Assembly: GCF_016107285.1 (NCBI RefSeq)
Contig: NZ_RCVQ01000006.1
Location: forward strand, 248,001-312,000
Source of the DNA: Roseomonas sp. KE0001
GTDB lineage: Bacteria; Pseudomonadota; Alphaproteobacteria; Acetobacterales; Acetobacteraceae
Length of the DNA: 64,000 nt
Reading direction: 5' to 3'
Shown: positions 1 through 8,038 of the stretch, piece after piece
Position numbering within the stretch: position 1 is the first letter of the stretch
Layout of the letters: each line of letters starts with the position of its first letter
The notes under the pieces: model-generated
Databases searched by the model: none
Told to the model about the DNA's origin: nothing
The model's input: the letters and a program-made list of their open reading frames with translations, nothing else
Made by a program: the position numbers and the translations under genes

Positions 1-297
1 GGCCGCGGCATCCGGCGCGAGCTGAGCCTCGACCAGTCGCCCGAGATCCGACCCCTGGTGGAATCCGTCCGCGCCACCCTGGCGGGCGACCTGCCGGTGC
101 TGCGGCGGTACTTCGAGATCGATTTCCGGCCGGAGGGCGAGGCGGGGCGGTGGCGCATGGTGCTGACGCCGCTCTCGGCCCGGCTGCGCGTCGCGGTGCA
201 GGGGATCGAGATCACCGGCCAGGGCGGCGGCCTGCGCCACGTCGTGACCCGGGCCAGCGAGGGCGTGACGCGGCTCGCCATCACGCCGCGCCCATGA
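1..297 (+). CDS. LolA-like outer-membrane lipoprotein carrier, 3' fragment
   Basis: This is the last ~98 codons of a gene entering from the left edge, open from base 1 and stopping at 295-297. The visible part ends with a short segment (FEIDFRPEGEAGRWRMVLTP) typical of the C-terminal half of LolA-fold proteins in aryl-polyene and related fatty-acid-like clusters. There such proteins are thought to help carry the lipid product or lipoproteins across the periplasm. The N-terminus and signal peptide are outside the window. The family call rests on this short stretch and on the neighbours (MMPL exporter, ketosynthase pair, hotdog dehydratase, FabG), so it is moderate. Confidence 0.6.
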   Translation, partial: GRGIRRELSLDQSPEIRPLVESVRATLAGDLPVLRRYFEIDFRPEGEAGRWRMVLTPLSARLRVAVQGIEITGQGGGLRHVVTRASEGVTRLAITPRP

Positions 298-334
298 GCC
301 GGCAGGCTCCGCCGCCGCGGCGCCCGGCGGCGTC

Positions 335-2725
335 GTGAGGCGGCTTCTCCTCGTCCTGCTGGCGCTGGCGCTGCTCGGCCTCGGCCTGTCGCGGCTGGTC
401 GCCTTCCGGGCGGAGCTGACCGATCTGCTGCCTCCGGCCCGTGGCCCGGCCACCACCTTCCTGCTCGGCGAGCTGCGGAATGGCGCCGCCACTACGCTGA
501 TGCTGGCGGCCATCGAGGGCGCGCCGGAGCCGGAGCTGGCCCGGCTCAGCCGCGACCTGGGCGAGGCGCTGCGCCAATCCGGCCGGTTCTCCTTCGTCGG
601 CAACGGCGCGCAGGATTTCAGCGAGGCGGAGCGGGACCTGCTCTTCCGCTACCGCTACCTGCTCTCGGCGGCGACGGCACCGCCGCTCTTCGAGGCGCCC
701 GCGCTGCGCGCCGGGATGGAGCGGCTGCTGGCCGGGCTGCGCTCGGCGGCCGCGCCGCTCGTGGCGCGCTTCGGCTTCGCCGACCCGGCCGGCGTCTTCC
801 TCGACACCATGCGCGGCTGGCTCGGCGAGAGCCGGGTGGAGCTGCGGCACGGCGTCTGGTTCGCCGGGACCGGGCAGGAGGGGACCAAACAGGAGGGGGC
901 CGGACAGGACGGGGCCGGTCCGCCGCGCGCCCTGCTGCTGGCCCGCCTGGCGGGGACGGGCAGCGACACCGAGGCGCAGGCCGCCGCCATGGCGGTGTTC
1001 CACGAGGCTTTCACCAGGGCCGGCCGTGGGGCCGGCCGTGGGGCCGGACCGGGCGAGGCGCGGCTGCTGCTGAGCGGGCCGGGCGTCTTCGCCGCCGAGG
1101 CGGCGGCGGCGGTGCGCGCCGATGTCGAGATGATCGCGCTGCTCTCCGGCCTGCTGATCCTGGGCTTCCTGCTCTGGCGCTTCCGCTCGGCGCTGGTGCT
1201 GGCGGCGGTGGCCGTTCCGCTGCTGGCCGGCATGCTGGCCGGCCTCGCCGCCGTGGCCGCCTGGCACGGCGCCGTGCATGGCGCCGCCTTCGGCTTCGGC
1301 ATGACGATGCTGGGGGTGGTGGTGGACTACCCGCTGCTGCTGCTCGGCCAGCGCCGGCCGAAGGGGGAGGGCGAGGAGGAGGCGGTGGCGGGCGCGGCGC
1401 GGCGCATCGCCCCGAGCCTGCTGCTGGCGGCGGGCAGCGCGGCGCTGGGCTTGACCGCCATGCTGGCCTCCGACGTCCCGCTGCTGCGCCAGCTCGGGCT
1501 GTTCGGCGCCGCCGGCCTGCTGGCCGGTGTGGCGGTGACGCGCTGGCTCCTGCCAAGCCTGCTGCCCGCCACGCCGCCGCCGCTGCGGCCCCTGCCGGGA
1601 CCGGTCCTGGCGGCGCTGGCGCCGCTGCGCGGCCGGCGCCGCCTGCTGCTGGCCGCGCCCCTGGCCGGCCTGGCGCTGCTGGCGACGGGCGGCCCGCGCT
1701 GGGAGGACGATCTCGCCCGCCTCAGCCCGGTGCCGGAGGCGCAGCGGGCGCTGGATGCGGAGCTGCGCGGCCAGCTCGGCGCGCCGGACGTGAATCTCCT
1801 GGTGGCCTTCACGGCGCCGGACGCCGAGGCCGTGCTGCGCCTGTCCGAGCGGATCGACGCCGCCCTGGCGCCGCTGGTCGCACGCGGCGCCCTGGCCGGC
1901 TTCGATTCGCCCAGCCGCTACCTGCCCAGCGCCGCGACCCAGCGCGCGCGCCAGGCGGCGCTGCCCGCGCCGGAGAGCCTGCGGGCCAGGCTGGCCGAGG
2001 CGGCGGCCGGGCTGCCCTTCCGGCCCGACGCCTTCCGCCCCTTCCTGGACGGGCTGGCCGAGAGCCGCGCCCTGCCGCCGCTGACGGTCGCGGATCTGGC
2101 GACGGCGCCGGTGCTCGCCGCCCGCCTCAGCCCGATGCTGGCGCCGCGTGGCGCGGCCTGGCAGGGCCTGGTCATCCCGGCCGGGGTGAGCGATCCGGCG
2201 GCGCTGCGCCAGGCGCTGACGGCGCTCGGCGAACCGGCGATCCTGTTCATCGACGTCAAGGCGGAGACCACGGGGCTGGTGCTGGCCGCCAGCCGCGAGG
2301 CGCTGTTCTGGGCGGCGGCCGGCGCGCTCGGCGTGCTGGCCCTGCTGGCCCTCGGGCTGCGCGGCGGCGGGCCGCTCGCGGCGCTGCGCCGTGGCGCCCC
2401 GATCCTGGCCGCCCTGCTGGTGACCCTGGCGGCCCTCGCCCTGCTGGACCAGCGGCTGACACCCTTCCATCTCGCGGCGCTGCTGTTGTCGGCGGGGGTG
2501 GGGATCGACTATGCGCTGTTCCTGGCCCGGCCGGCACGGGACCCGGCGGAGGCGCGGCGCGGCCTGGAGGCGGTGCTGACCTGCGCCGTCACCACGCTGC
2601 TCACCTTCGGCCTGCTGGCCCTCTGCGCCACGCCGGTGCTGCGCGGCATCGGGCTGACGGTGGCGATCGGCGTGACCGCCGCCTTCCTGCTCTCCCTGGC
2701 CCTGGCGCCTCGCCCGGCGCGCTGA
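335..2725 (+). CDS. MMPL/RND-superfamily exporter of aryl-polyene cluster
   Basis: This 796-aa inner-membrane protein has an N-terminal helix (LLLVLLALALLGLGL), a periplasmic domain, a multi-helix bundle at about residues 260-420, a second periplasmic domain (~450-640) and a second bundle (~650-790). That is the duplicated layout of MMPL exporters. In aryl-polyene clusters such a protein is presumed to move the polyene lipid to the outer membrane. GTG at 335 is the first usable start after the upstream stop; no good ribosome-binding site is visible. Two G-rich in-frame repeats, at 866-919 and 1019-1048, insert Gly/Gln/Glu and Ala-Gly-Arg-Gly segments into the first periplasmic domain. Substrate is inferred from context. 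Confidence 0.8.
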   Translation: MRRLLLVLLALALLGLGLSRLVAFRAELTDLLPPARGPATTFLLGELRNGAATTLMLAAIEGAPEPELARLSRDLGEALRQSGRFSFVGNGAQDFSEAERDLLFRYRYLLSAATAPPLFEAPALRAGMERLLAGLRSAAAPLVARFGFADPAGVFLDTMRGWLGESRVELRHGVWFAGTGQEGTKQEGAGQDGAGPPRALLLARLAGTGSDTEAQAAAMAVFHEAFTRAGRGAGRGAGPGEARLLLSGPGVFAAEAAAAVRADVEMIALLSGLLILGFLLWRFRSALVLAAVAVPLLAGMLAGLAAVAAWHGAVHGAAFGFGMTMLGVVVDYPLLLLGQRRPKGEGEEEAVAGAARRIAPSLLLAAGSAALGLTAMLASDVPLLRQLGLFGAAGLLAGVAVTRWLLPSLLPATPPPLRPLPGPVLAALAPLRGRRRLLLAAPLAGLALLATGGPRWEDDLARLSPVPEAQRALDAELRGQLGAPDVNLLVAFTAPDAEAVLRLSERIDAALAPLVARGALAGFDSPSRYLPSAATQRARQAALPAPESLRARLAEAAAGLPFRPDAFRPFLDGLAESRALPPLTVADLATAPVLAARLSPMLAPRGAAWQGLVIPAGVSDPAALRQALTALGEPAILFIDVKAETTGLVLAASREALFWAAAGALGVLALLALGLRGGGPLAALRRGAPILAALLVTLAALALLDQRLTPFHLAALLLSAGVGIDYALFLARPARDPAEARRGLEAVLTCAVTTLLTFGLLALCATPVLRGIGLTVAIGVTAAFLLSLALAPRPAR
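866..919 (+). repeat. 15-nt in-frame tandem repeat inside MMPL exporter
   Basis: About three and a half copies of a 15-nt unit encode a Gly-(Thr/Ala)-(Gly/Lys)-Gln-(Glu/Asp) pentapeptide in the first periplasmic domain. A second repeat, 12 nt (gccggccgtggg) twice plus a partial copy, lies nearby at 1019-1048. Both periods are multiples of three, so the frame is kept. Confidence 0.75.
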
Positions 2726-2729
2726 ACTG

Positions 2730-2765
2730 CCCGCGATCCCATATCTGCCCGCAATCCCATATCTG
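2730..2765. repeat. 18-bp tandem duplication between exporter and ketosynthase
   Basis: CCCGCGATCCCATATCTG (2730-2747) is followed directly by CCCGCAATCCCATATCTG (2748-2765), 17 of 18 bases identical. It fills nearly the whole gap between the exporter stop and the ketosynthase start. Confidence 0.85.
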
Positions 2766-2773
2766 ACGGTGTG

Positions 2774-4000
2774 ATGCTGGACCGAACGACCACCTCCCGC
2801 CCCGATCCGGGCTTCACGCCCCTGGCCATCACCGCCTTCTCGGCGGTCAGCGCCATGGGCCATGGCCTCGCCGCCACCCGGGCGGCCCTGCTGGAGCGGC
2901 AGGGGGGACTGCGGCCGGCGCAGGACCCGGAGGATGCCGGCCTGCCGGACGGGATCTGGGTCGGCCGGGTGCCGGGCCTCGATCTGGTCGCCCTGCCGGC
3001 CGACCTCGCGCGCTACGACTGCCGCAACAACCGCCTGGCCGAGATGGCGCTGCAGGCGGACGGCTTCGCCGCGGCCGTGGCGGCGGCACGGGCGCGGCAC
3101 GGGGCGGCGCGTGTCGCCGTGGTGCTCGGCACCAGCACCGCCGGCATCGCCCAGACCGAGGCGGCCTACCGCCGCCGCGCCGGCGGCGCCCTGCCGGCGG
3201 ATTTCGACTTCGGCGGCACGCACGACCTCTACGCCCTGCCGCGCTACCTCCGCGCCCGGCTCGGCCTGCGGGGCCCGGCGCTCACCGTCTCCACCGCCTG
3301 CACCTCGGGCGCGCGCAGCCTGCTGGAGGCGGCGGCCCTGCTGCGCGCGGACGTGGCCGACGCGGTGGTGGCGGGTGGCGTCGACACCCTCTGCCGCATG
3401 ACGCTGCAGGGCTTCAACGCCCTCTCCCTGCTGGCGCACGGCCCTTGCCGCCCCTGCGCCGCCGACCGCGACGGCATCACCATCGGCGAGGCCGCGGGGC
3501 TGCTGCTGCTGGAGCGCGCCCCGGCGCCCGGCGCCCTGGCCCTGCTCGGCGCCGGGGCCAGCAGCGACGGCCATCACATGTCCTCGCCGCAGCCCGAGGG
3601 GCTGGGTGCCCAGGCCGCCATGCACGCCGCGCTGGCCACCGCCGGCCTGCCACCGGCGGCGGTGGACTACATCAACCTGCACGGCACCGGCACCCGCGCC
3701 AACGACGCCATGGAGGACCGCGCGGTGGCCGCCCTGTTCGGCTCCACCGTGCCCTGCTCCTCCACCAAGGGCTGGAGCGGCCATACCCTCGGCGCCTCGG
3801 GCGCGCTGGAGGCGGTGGTATCCCTGCTCTGCATCGAGGAGGGGCTGATCCCCGGCTGTCTCGGCGTGGCGGCGGTGGACCCCGGCTTCCGTGCCGATGT
3901 CGCGTCGGACAACCGGCGGCGGCCGGTCGGGCGCGTTCTCAGCAACTCCTTCGGCTTCGGCGGCAGCAATTGCAGCCTGTTGCTCGGGCGGGCCGCCTGA
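2774..4000 (+). CDS. beta-ketoacyl-ACP synthase (ApeO-like)
   Basis: This 408-aa thiolase-fold condensing enzyme has the full Cys-His-His triad: Cys176 in VSTACTSGA, His303 in NLHGTGTRAND and His337 in KGWSGHTLG. It should elongate the polyene chain on an ACP by decarboxylative condensation with malonyl-ACP in the cytoplasm. The next gene encodes a chain-length-factor-like partner, matching the known KS/CLF heterodimer of aryl-polyene pathways. ATG 2774 is used; an in-frame GTG directly before it at 2771 is equally possible. The stop overlaps the next start (TGATG). Confidence 0.88.
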   Translation: MLDRTTTSRPDPGFTPLAITAFSAVSAMGHGLAATRAALLERQGGLRPAQDPEDAGLPDGIWVGRVPGLDLVALPADLARYDCRNNRLAEMALQADGFAAAVAAARARHGAARVAVVLGTSTAGIAQTEAAYRRRAGGALPADFDFGGTHDLYALPRYLRARLGLRGPALTVSTACTSGARSLLEAAALLRADVADAVVAGGVDTLCRMTLQGFNALSLLAHGPCRPCAADRDGITIGEAAGLLLLERAPAPGALALLGAGASSDGHHMSSPQPEGLGAQAAMHAALATAGLPPAAVDYINLHGTGTRANDAMEDRAVAALFGSTVPCSSTKGWSGHTLGASGALEAVVSLLCIEEGLIPGCLGVAAVDPGFRADVASDNRRRPVGRVLSNSFGFGGSNCSLLLGRAA

Positions 4001-4803
4001 TGCCGCGCTGCTGGATCGAGGGGGCGGCCGTGCTCGGCCCCGGCCTGCCGGGATGGCCGGCGAGCCGGGCCATCCTGACGGGCGAGGCGCCCTGGCTGGA
4101 GGCGCCGACCCTGGTGCCGCCGCCCGCCCTGCTGGCCGCCACCGAGCGGCGGCGCGCCAGCCTGGTGGTGCGGCTCGCCCTGGCGGCGGCGGCGGAGGCG
4201 ATCGCCGCGGCCGGGCGGGAGGCGGCGGCGCTGGACAGCCTCTTCGCCAGCTCGAACGGCGATGGCGGTGTGGTGGGCGCCATCCTGGAGGCGCTCGCCA
4301 CGCCGGGCGGCGATGTCTCGCCGACGCAGTTCCACAACTCCGTGCACAATGCGGCGGCCGGCTACTGGAGCATCGGCGCCGGGGCGCGGCTCGGCTCGGT
4401 CAGCATCGGCTGCCATGACGACACCTGGCCGGCCGGGCTGCTGCAGGGGGTGGCGCAGGTCGCCGCCTGGGGCCGGCCGCTGCTCCTCTGCGGCTATGAC
4501 GCGCCGCTGCCGGAGCCCCTGGCCGCCGTCCGCCCCACCGCCATCCCCTTCGCCACCGCCCTGGTCCTGGCGCCGGAGCCCGGGCCGCGCAGCCTGGCCG
4601 CCATCGAGGTGGCGCATGGCGGGCCGCTGCCGCCGGAGGTCCAGCCCGGGCCGTTGCGCCGCGCGCTGGAAGGCGTCAACCCGATCGCGCGCGCGCTGCC
4701 CCTGCTGGAGGCGCTGGCGGCGGGCCGCCCGGCGCGGATCGGCTGGCCGCTGCTGGACGGGCTGGCCATCACCCTGCGCCTGGAGCCCTGCCATGCGGCG
4801 TGA
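4000..4803 (+). CDS. beta-ketoacyl synthase-like chain length factor (ApeC-like)
   Basis: This 267-aa protein resembles the short ketoacyl-synthase-like family (PF13723 type) found beside aryl-polyene ketosynthases. It lacks the His motifs of active synthases and is much shorter than its neighbour. The segment FHNSVHNAAAGYWSIG and the following SIGCHDDTWPAGLL are characteristic. It probably pairs with the upstream synthase and sets chain length rather than condensing itself. Start overlaps the upstream stop by one base; the 3' end overlaps the dehydratase gene by 11 bases, indicating translational coupling. Confidence 0.8.
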   Translation: MPRCWIEGAAVLGPGLPGWPASRAILTGEAPWLEAPTLVPPPALLAATERRRASLVVRLALAAAAEAIAAAGREAAALDSLFASSNGDGGVVGAILEALATPGGDVSPTQFHNSVHNAAAGYWSIGAGARLGSVSIGCHDDTWPAGLLQGVAQVAAWGRPLLLCGYDAPLPEPLAAVRPTAIPFATALVLAPEPGPRSLAAIEVAHGGPLPPEVQPGPLRRALEGVNPIARALPLLEALAAGRPARIGWPLLDGLAITLRLEPCHAA

Positions 4804-5236
4804 CGCCATCCTGGCCCTGGTGCCGCACCAGGGCGCCATGTGCCTGCTCGACCGCGTGGAGAGCTGGACGGCGGACCGCATCCTCTGCTGCGCCGCCTCG
4901 CACCGCGCGGCGGACCATCCGCTGCGGCGGGGCGGCCTGCTGCCGGCGGTGTGCGGTGTCGAATACGCGCTGCAGGCCATGGCCCTGCACGGCGCGCTGA
5001 GCGGGGACGCGGAGGGCGGGGCACGGGCCAGCCGGCCGGGCTACCTGGCCAGCCTGCGCGGCCTCGACCTGGCGGTGGACCGGCTGGACGACATCGCCGG
5101 CGACCTCGCCATCGAGGCGGTCGCCCTGGCGCGCGAGGCGCGCGGCTTCACCTATGCCTTCAGCATCGCCGAAGGGGGCCGGACCCTGCTCGCCGGCCAG
5201 GCCACGGTCATCCTGCCGCCGGAGGCCGGGGCGTGA
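4793..5236 (+). CDS. hotdog 3-hydroxyacyl-ACP dehydratase (ApeP-like)
   Basis: This 147-aa hotdog-fold protein begins with ALVPHQGAMCLLDRVESW, the typical start of aryl-polyene dehydratases (ApeP/FabZ-like). The His of PHQG fits the catalytic position. It would remove water from the 3-hydroxyacyl-ACP made by the downstream ketoreductase, giving the conjugated double bonds. Later segments (GGLLPAVCGVEYALQAMA, RPGYLASLRGLDL) fit the same family. ATG 4793 lies inside the chain-length-factor gene, and the stop overlaps the next GTG start, so the genes are tightly coupled. Confidence 0.82.
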   Translation: MRRDAILALVPHQGAMCLLDRVESWTADRILCCAASHRAADHPLRRGGLLPAVCGVEYALQAMALHGALSGDAEGGARASRPGYLASLRGLDLAVDRLDDIAGDLAIEAVALAREARGFTYAFSIAEGGRTLLAGQATVILPPEAGA

Positions 5237-5952
5237 GGCGGGCTCTCGTCACCGGGGCGGGCAGCCCGCTCGGCGCCGCCATTGCCCGCCGTCTGGCCGG
5301 GGAGGGGCTGCACCTGCTGCTGCACGCCCATGCGAACCGGGCCGGGGTGGCGGCGCTGGCGGCGGAGATCACGGCCTCGGGCGGCGCGGCCGAGGCGCTG
5401 GCCTTCGACCTCACCGATGCCGCGGCGACGGCCGGCGCCCTGGCGGCGGTGCTGGAGGGCGGGCCGGTGCAGGTGCTGGTGCACAATGCCGGCACCCATG
5501 CCGACGCGCCCATGGCCGGGATGAGCGCGGCGCAGTGGCACGGCGTCATCGACGTCTCGCTGAACGGCTTCTTCCATGCGGCGCAGCCGCTGCTGCTGCC
5601 GATGATCGGCACGCGCTGGGGCAGGATCGTGGCCATCAGCTCGGTCTCGGCGATCATGGGCAACCGGGGGCAGGCGAACTACGCGGCGGCCAAGGCGGGG
5701 CTCGGCGGCGCCGTCCGGTCGCTGGCGCTGGAATGCGCGCCGCGCGGCGTCACGGTGAACGCGGTGGCGCCGGGCGTGATCGAGAGCCCGGCGGTGGCGG
5801 CGGCGATGACGCCCGAGCAGGTGCGCGCCCTGGTGCCGGCCCGGCGCGCCGGCAGGCCGGAGGAGGTGGCCGAGCTGGTCGCTTTCCTGGCCTCCGACCG
5901 CGCCGCCTACATCACCGGCCAGACCATCTCGATCAATGGCGGGCTGGCCTAG
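5233..5952 (+). CDS. fabG: 3-ketoacyl-ACP reductase, FabG family (ApeQ-like)
   Basis: A 239-aa classical short-chain dehydrogenase. It has the Rossmann motif TGAGSPLG at the N-terminus, HNAG near residue 84, a catalytic Ser in ISSVS, Tyr150 and Lys154 (YAAAK), and the C-terminal AYITGQTISINGG signature. It would reduce 3-ketoacyl-ACP with NADPH in polyene elongation. GTG 5233 overlaps the upstream stop. This is the last gene of the cluster in this direction; the second ketosynthase often found at the end of such clusters is not here. Confidence 0.88.
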   Translation: MRRALVTGAGSPLGAAIARRLAGEGLHLLLHAHANRAGVAALAAEITASGGAAEALAFDLTDAAATAGALAAVLEGGPVQVLVHNAGTHADAPMAGMSAAQWHGVIDVSLNGFFHAAQPLLLPMIGTRWGRIVAISSVSAIMGNRGQANYAAAKAGLGGAVRSLALECAPRGVTVNAVAPGVIESPAVAAAMTPEQVRALVPARRAGRPEEVAELVAFLASDRAAYITGQTISINGGLA

Positions 5953-6113
5953 GGAGAGATCCCCTGCAACTTGTTGGTTGTGCCGGATTGATACCGCGTC
6001 GCTGCATCGCCCGGGCGTATAGCCCTGGCTTCGGCACGCGGATCTTCCCTCGGTGATCGCGCTCGTGGCCACCATCGTTCCGGGCAGCCTGCCGGGATCG
6101 TTCCGAATCAGGC

Positions 6114-6140
6114 GGGCGCCTGCCTCGCTGGCAGGCGCCC
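6114..6140. terminator. perfect 11-bp hairpin between convergent genes
   Basis: GGGCGCCTGCC (6114-6124) and GGCAGGCGCCC (6130-6140) form a perfect 11-bp stem around a 5-nt loop. It lies 17 nt beyond the stop of the leftward beta-propeller gene and also downstream of fabG. No U-tract follows on either strand, so termination is plausible but not certain. The rest of 5953-6156 shows nothing else. Confidence 0.5.
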
Positions 6141-6156
6141 GGCGCAATTCAGGCGC

Positions 6157-7596
6157 TCAGGAGCGCGGGCGGATCCGCAGGATGGTGTCGCCTTCCTCAT
6201 TGCGGGCGGCAGCAGACTTGTCGACGGCGAAGACGGTGCCGTTGCGGTCGACGGCCACGTGGTTGGCCAGCGGCGCGGGGCCGAGATTGGCGATGATCTT
6301 GCCGTCGGCGTCAGTCACGGTGACCGTGCCCGCGGCGCGGCTGGCGACATAGGCGCGGCGCCGCACCGGATCGAACACCACGTTCAACGCGCCCGCGCCG
6401 ACCAGCGTATCGGCGACGACGGCACCGGTTTCGCCGTTGAGCACCACCAGGTTGTCGCTGCCCTGGGAGGCCACGAAGATGCGGTTGGTGCGCGGGTCAT
6501 GGGACACGCCGATGGCGGAGCGGGCGCCCGGAACCGGGATAATCTTCTCCACCTGATCGGTCTCGGTGTTGATGACCGCCACTTCATTGGTGGTGTTGCT
6601 GACGACGTAGAGGCGATGCGCCTCGGCGTTCAGCGAGAGGCTGGCGGCCGAGAAGGTGCCGCCCCGCACGCGCGACGCGATCCCGATCCGCGATGCCACT
6701 TCTGGGTTCCGCGTGTTGAAGACCACGACTTCCGGCTTGAAGGTGGCGCTGGAATAGGCCTTGCCGAGTGTCGCGTCGATGACGACGTCACGCGCGTGGT
6801 TCACCGTGCCGGGCTCGAACTGCCGGACAAGCGAGAGATCCGCCTGGCGATAGACGGCGACGGTGTTCTGGCGCGTGTTGGTCACCCAGACGGTGTCGTT
6901 CACATCGTCCACGCCCACGCCATAGACGGCATAGACGCCACCATCGGCCGGCGCGGAGGCGCCGGGGCGCGGGGCCGGTGCGGGAGCGGCCTGTGGCGTG
7001 ACGCGGGCGACGACGGCCAGCGTTTCCAGGTTCACCCGCAGCAGCTCCGACTGCCGCACCGGCGGGCGGCCGATGGCGGCGGTAACGAACAGCGCGTTGT
7101 TGCGGGGGCTGAAAGCCGACTGGTACAGGCCGCGCGCCACGCGGCCTTCGGTGATCTCGAAGCGCTCCTGCCCGGAGAGCGGGATCTGGGGCGAGACCTT
7201 GAGCGGGGCGACCGTGGCGCTGTAGGGCCCCTGGGCCACCACGACGATGGGATGGTTGCCGGGCACGGCCTGGGCCGGGACGGTGATCCGCCCGGAGATC
7301 TTCCCTTCCCCGTCCGCCACCAGCGCACTGCCCAGAAGGGGCGTCGTTCCGTAGAGCAGGGTCACCTGCTGACCGGGCCGGAAGCCCTGGCCGGCCACCA
7401 CCACTTCGCCGCCCGCGAGGATAGGGCGGTTCTGCTCGGCGGCCGAGAAGCGGAGCTGGACGTCGGACGTCTGGTCCAGGGCGCCGAAGGTGGACTGGCC
7501 CAGCGCGGTGCCCGGCATGCCGGCGCTGAAGATGAGCGAGCCGGCGAGCAGGAGGCCGGAGAAGGTCCGGCGGATTTTCGGGTCGAAGCGTGTCAT
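6157..7596 (-). CDS. secreted YncE-like beta-propeller protein
   Basis: This 479-aa protein has a signal peptide of about 34 residues (hydrophobic GLLLAGSLIFSAGM, then TALGQ). Residues ~45-145 look like an IPT/Ig-like domain (VVAGQGFRPGQQVTLLYG). They are followed by repeated YVTN/NHL-type propeller blades, each with motifs such as VAVINTETDQVEKIIPVPG and NRIFVASQGSDNLVVLNGE. It is probably periplasmic or surface-exposed; ligand unknown. The start at 7596 is chosen because AGGAAG stands 8 nt upstream and the signal peptide begins there; an in-frame ATG at 7662 lacks these. A promoter with a palindrome is visible about 120 nt upstream. Confidence 0.75.
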   Translation of the reverse strand: MTRFDPKIRRTFSGLLLAGSLIFSAGMPGTALGQSTFGALDQTSDVQLRFSAAEQNRPILAGGEVVVAGQGFRPGQQVTLLYGTTPLLGSALVADGEGKISGRITVPAQAVPGNHPIVVVAQGPYSATVAPLKVSPQIPLSGQERFEITEGRVARGLYQSAFSPRNNALFVTAAIGRPPVRQSELLRVNLETLAVVARVTPQAAPAPAPRPGASAPADGGVYAVYGVGVDDVNDTVWVTNTRQNTVAVYRQADLSLVRQFEPGTVNHARDVVIDATLGKAYSSATFKPEVVVFNTRNPEVASRIGIASRVRGGTFSAASLSLNAEAHRLYVVSNTTNEVAVINTETDQVEKIIPVPGARSAIGVSHDPRTNRIFVASQGSDNLVVLNGETGAVVADTLVGAGALNVVFDPVRRRAYVASRAAGTVTVTDADGKIIANLGPAPLANHVAVDRNGTVFAVDKSAAARNEEGDTILRIRPRS

Positions 7597-7698
7597 GCTT
7601 GCTTCCTGGGCTGAAGTGGTGAAGGGCGGCCTTGCGGCATCCTTGCAGGGAGGCGGGGCCACAGACGAAGGCAGCCCACCGCGCCTGGGCGCACGTTA

Positions 7699-7713
7699 TT
7701 GCGAAGCGTTCGC
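7699..7713. promoter_or_regulatory. 15-bp palindrome, possible operator
   Basis: TGCGAA-gcg-TTCGCA is a perfect inverted repeat immediately downstream of the candidate -10 of the leftward promoter at 7714-7742, where a repressor could block transcription of the beta-propeller gene. Confidence 0.45.
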
Positions 7714-7742
7714 ATCTATGGCGAAGGCATGACAATCCGTCA
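7714..7742 (-). promoter_or_regulatory. candidate sigma70 promoter of beta-propeller gene
   Basis: Reading leftward, TTGACG (7742-7737) is followed after 17 nt by CATAGA (7719-7714). The -35 matches the consensus in five of six positions; the -10 is weak. It would give a ~115-nt leader before ATG 7596. Confidence 0.4.
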
Positions 7743-7844
7743 ATGCGCAAGCGGGGCTGTTACCCGGTGAAACCTGCCCCTTGACGCACGTGGCCGCTGG
7801 CCCCCGAGGGCAGCGGTGCTGTCAACCGATCAGCGGCGGGTTCA

Positions 7845-7985
7845 TCGCTCCAACGGGCGCAGGGCGCGGGCGGCATCATCGTGATGTCCCGGTTCAGCCA
7901 CGCGAGGCCTGCGTGGCCTGCCGCGCGGCAGGTGTGGCTCGATGGCGGTCCACGCCTCGTCCGACAAGCGGACATCCACACCGGC
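7845..7985 (-). pseudogene. degenerate N-terminal fragment of IS5-type transposase
   Basis: Read leftward from about 7985, one frame gives VDVRLSDEAWTAIEPHL followed by PRGRPRRPRV, closely resembling the N-terminus of IS5-family transposases (L-[ST]-D-x-x-W-x-x-[IL]-E-P-x-[LP]-P). The frame then degrades and stops around 7845. No catalytic DDE region, terminal repeats or target duplication are visible. The remaining bases of 7743-8038 hold nothing recognisable. Call rests on a ~25-residue match only. Confidence 0.4.
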
Positions 7986-8038
7986 GCATCCGGGATCATC
8001 CCGCTGCTCGTCGCAGTCGCTTTGGCCCCAAGGCGCTC

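Noticed and set aside
281-3784. 1167-codon leftward open frame opposite the exporter and ketosynthase
   Set aside because: Antisense shadow of high-GC genes: Arg/Gln/Gly-rich, no domains, no ribosome-binding site. The opposite strand encodes recognisable families.
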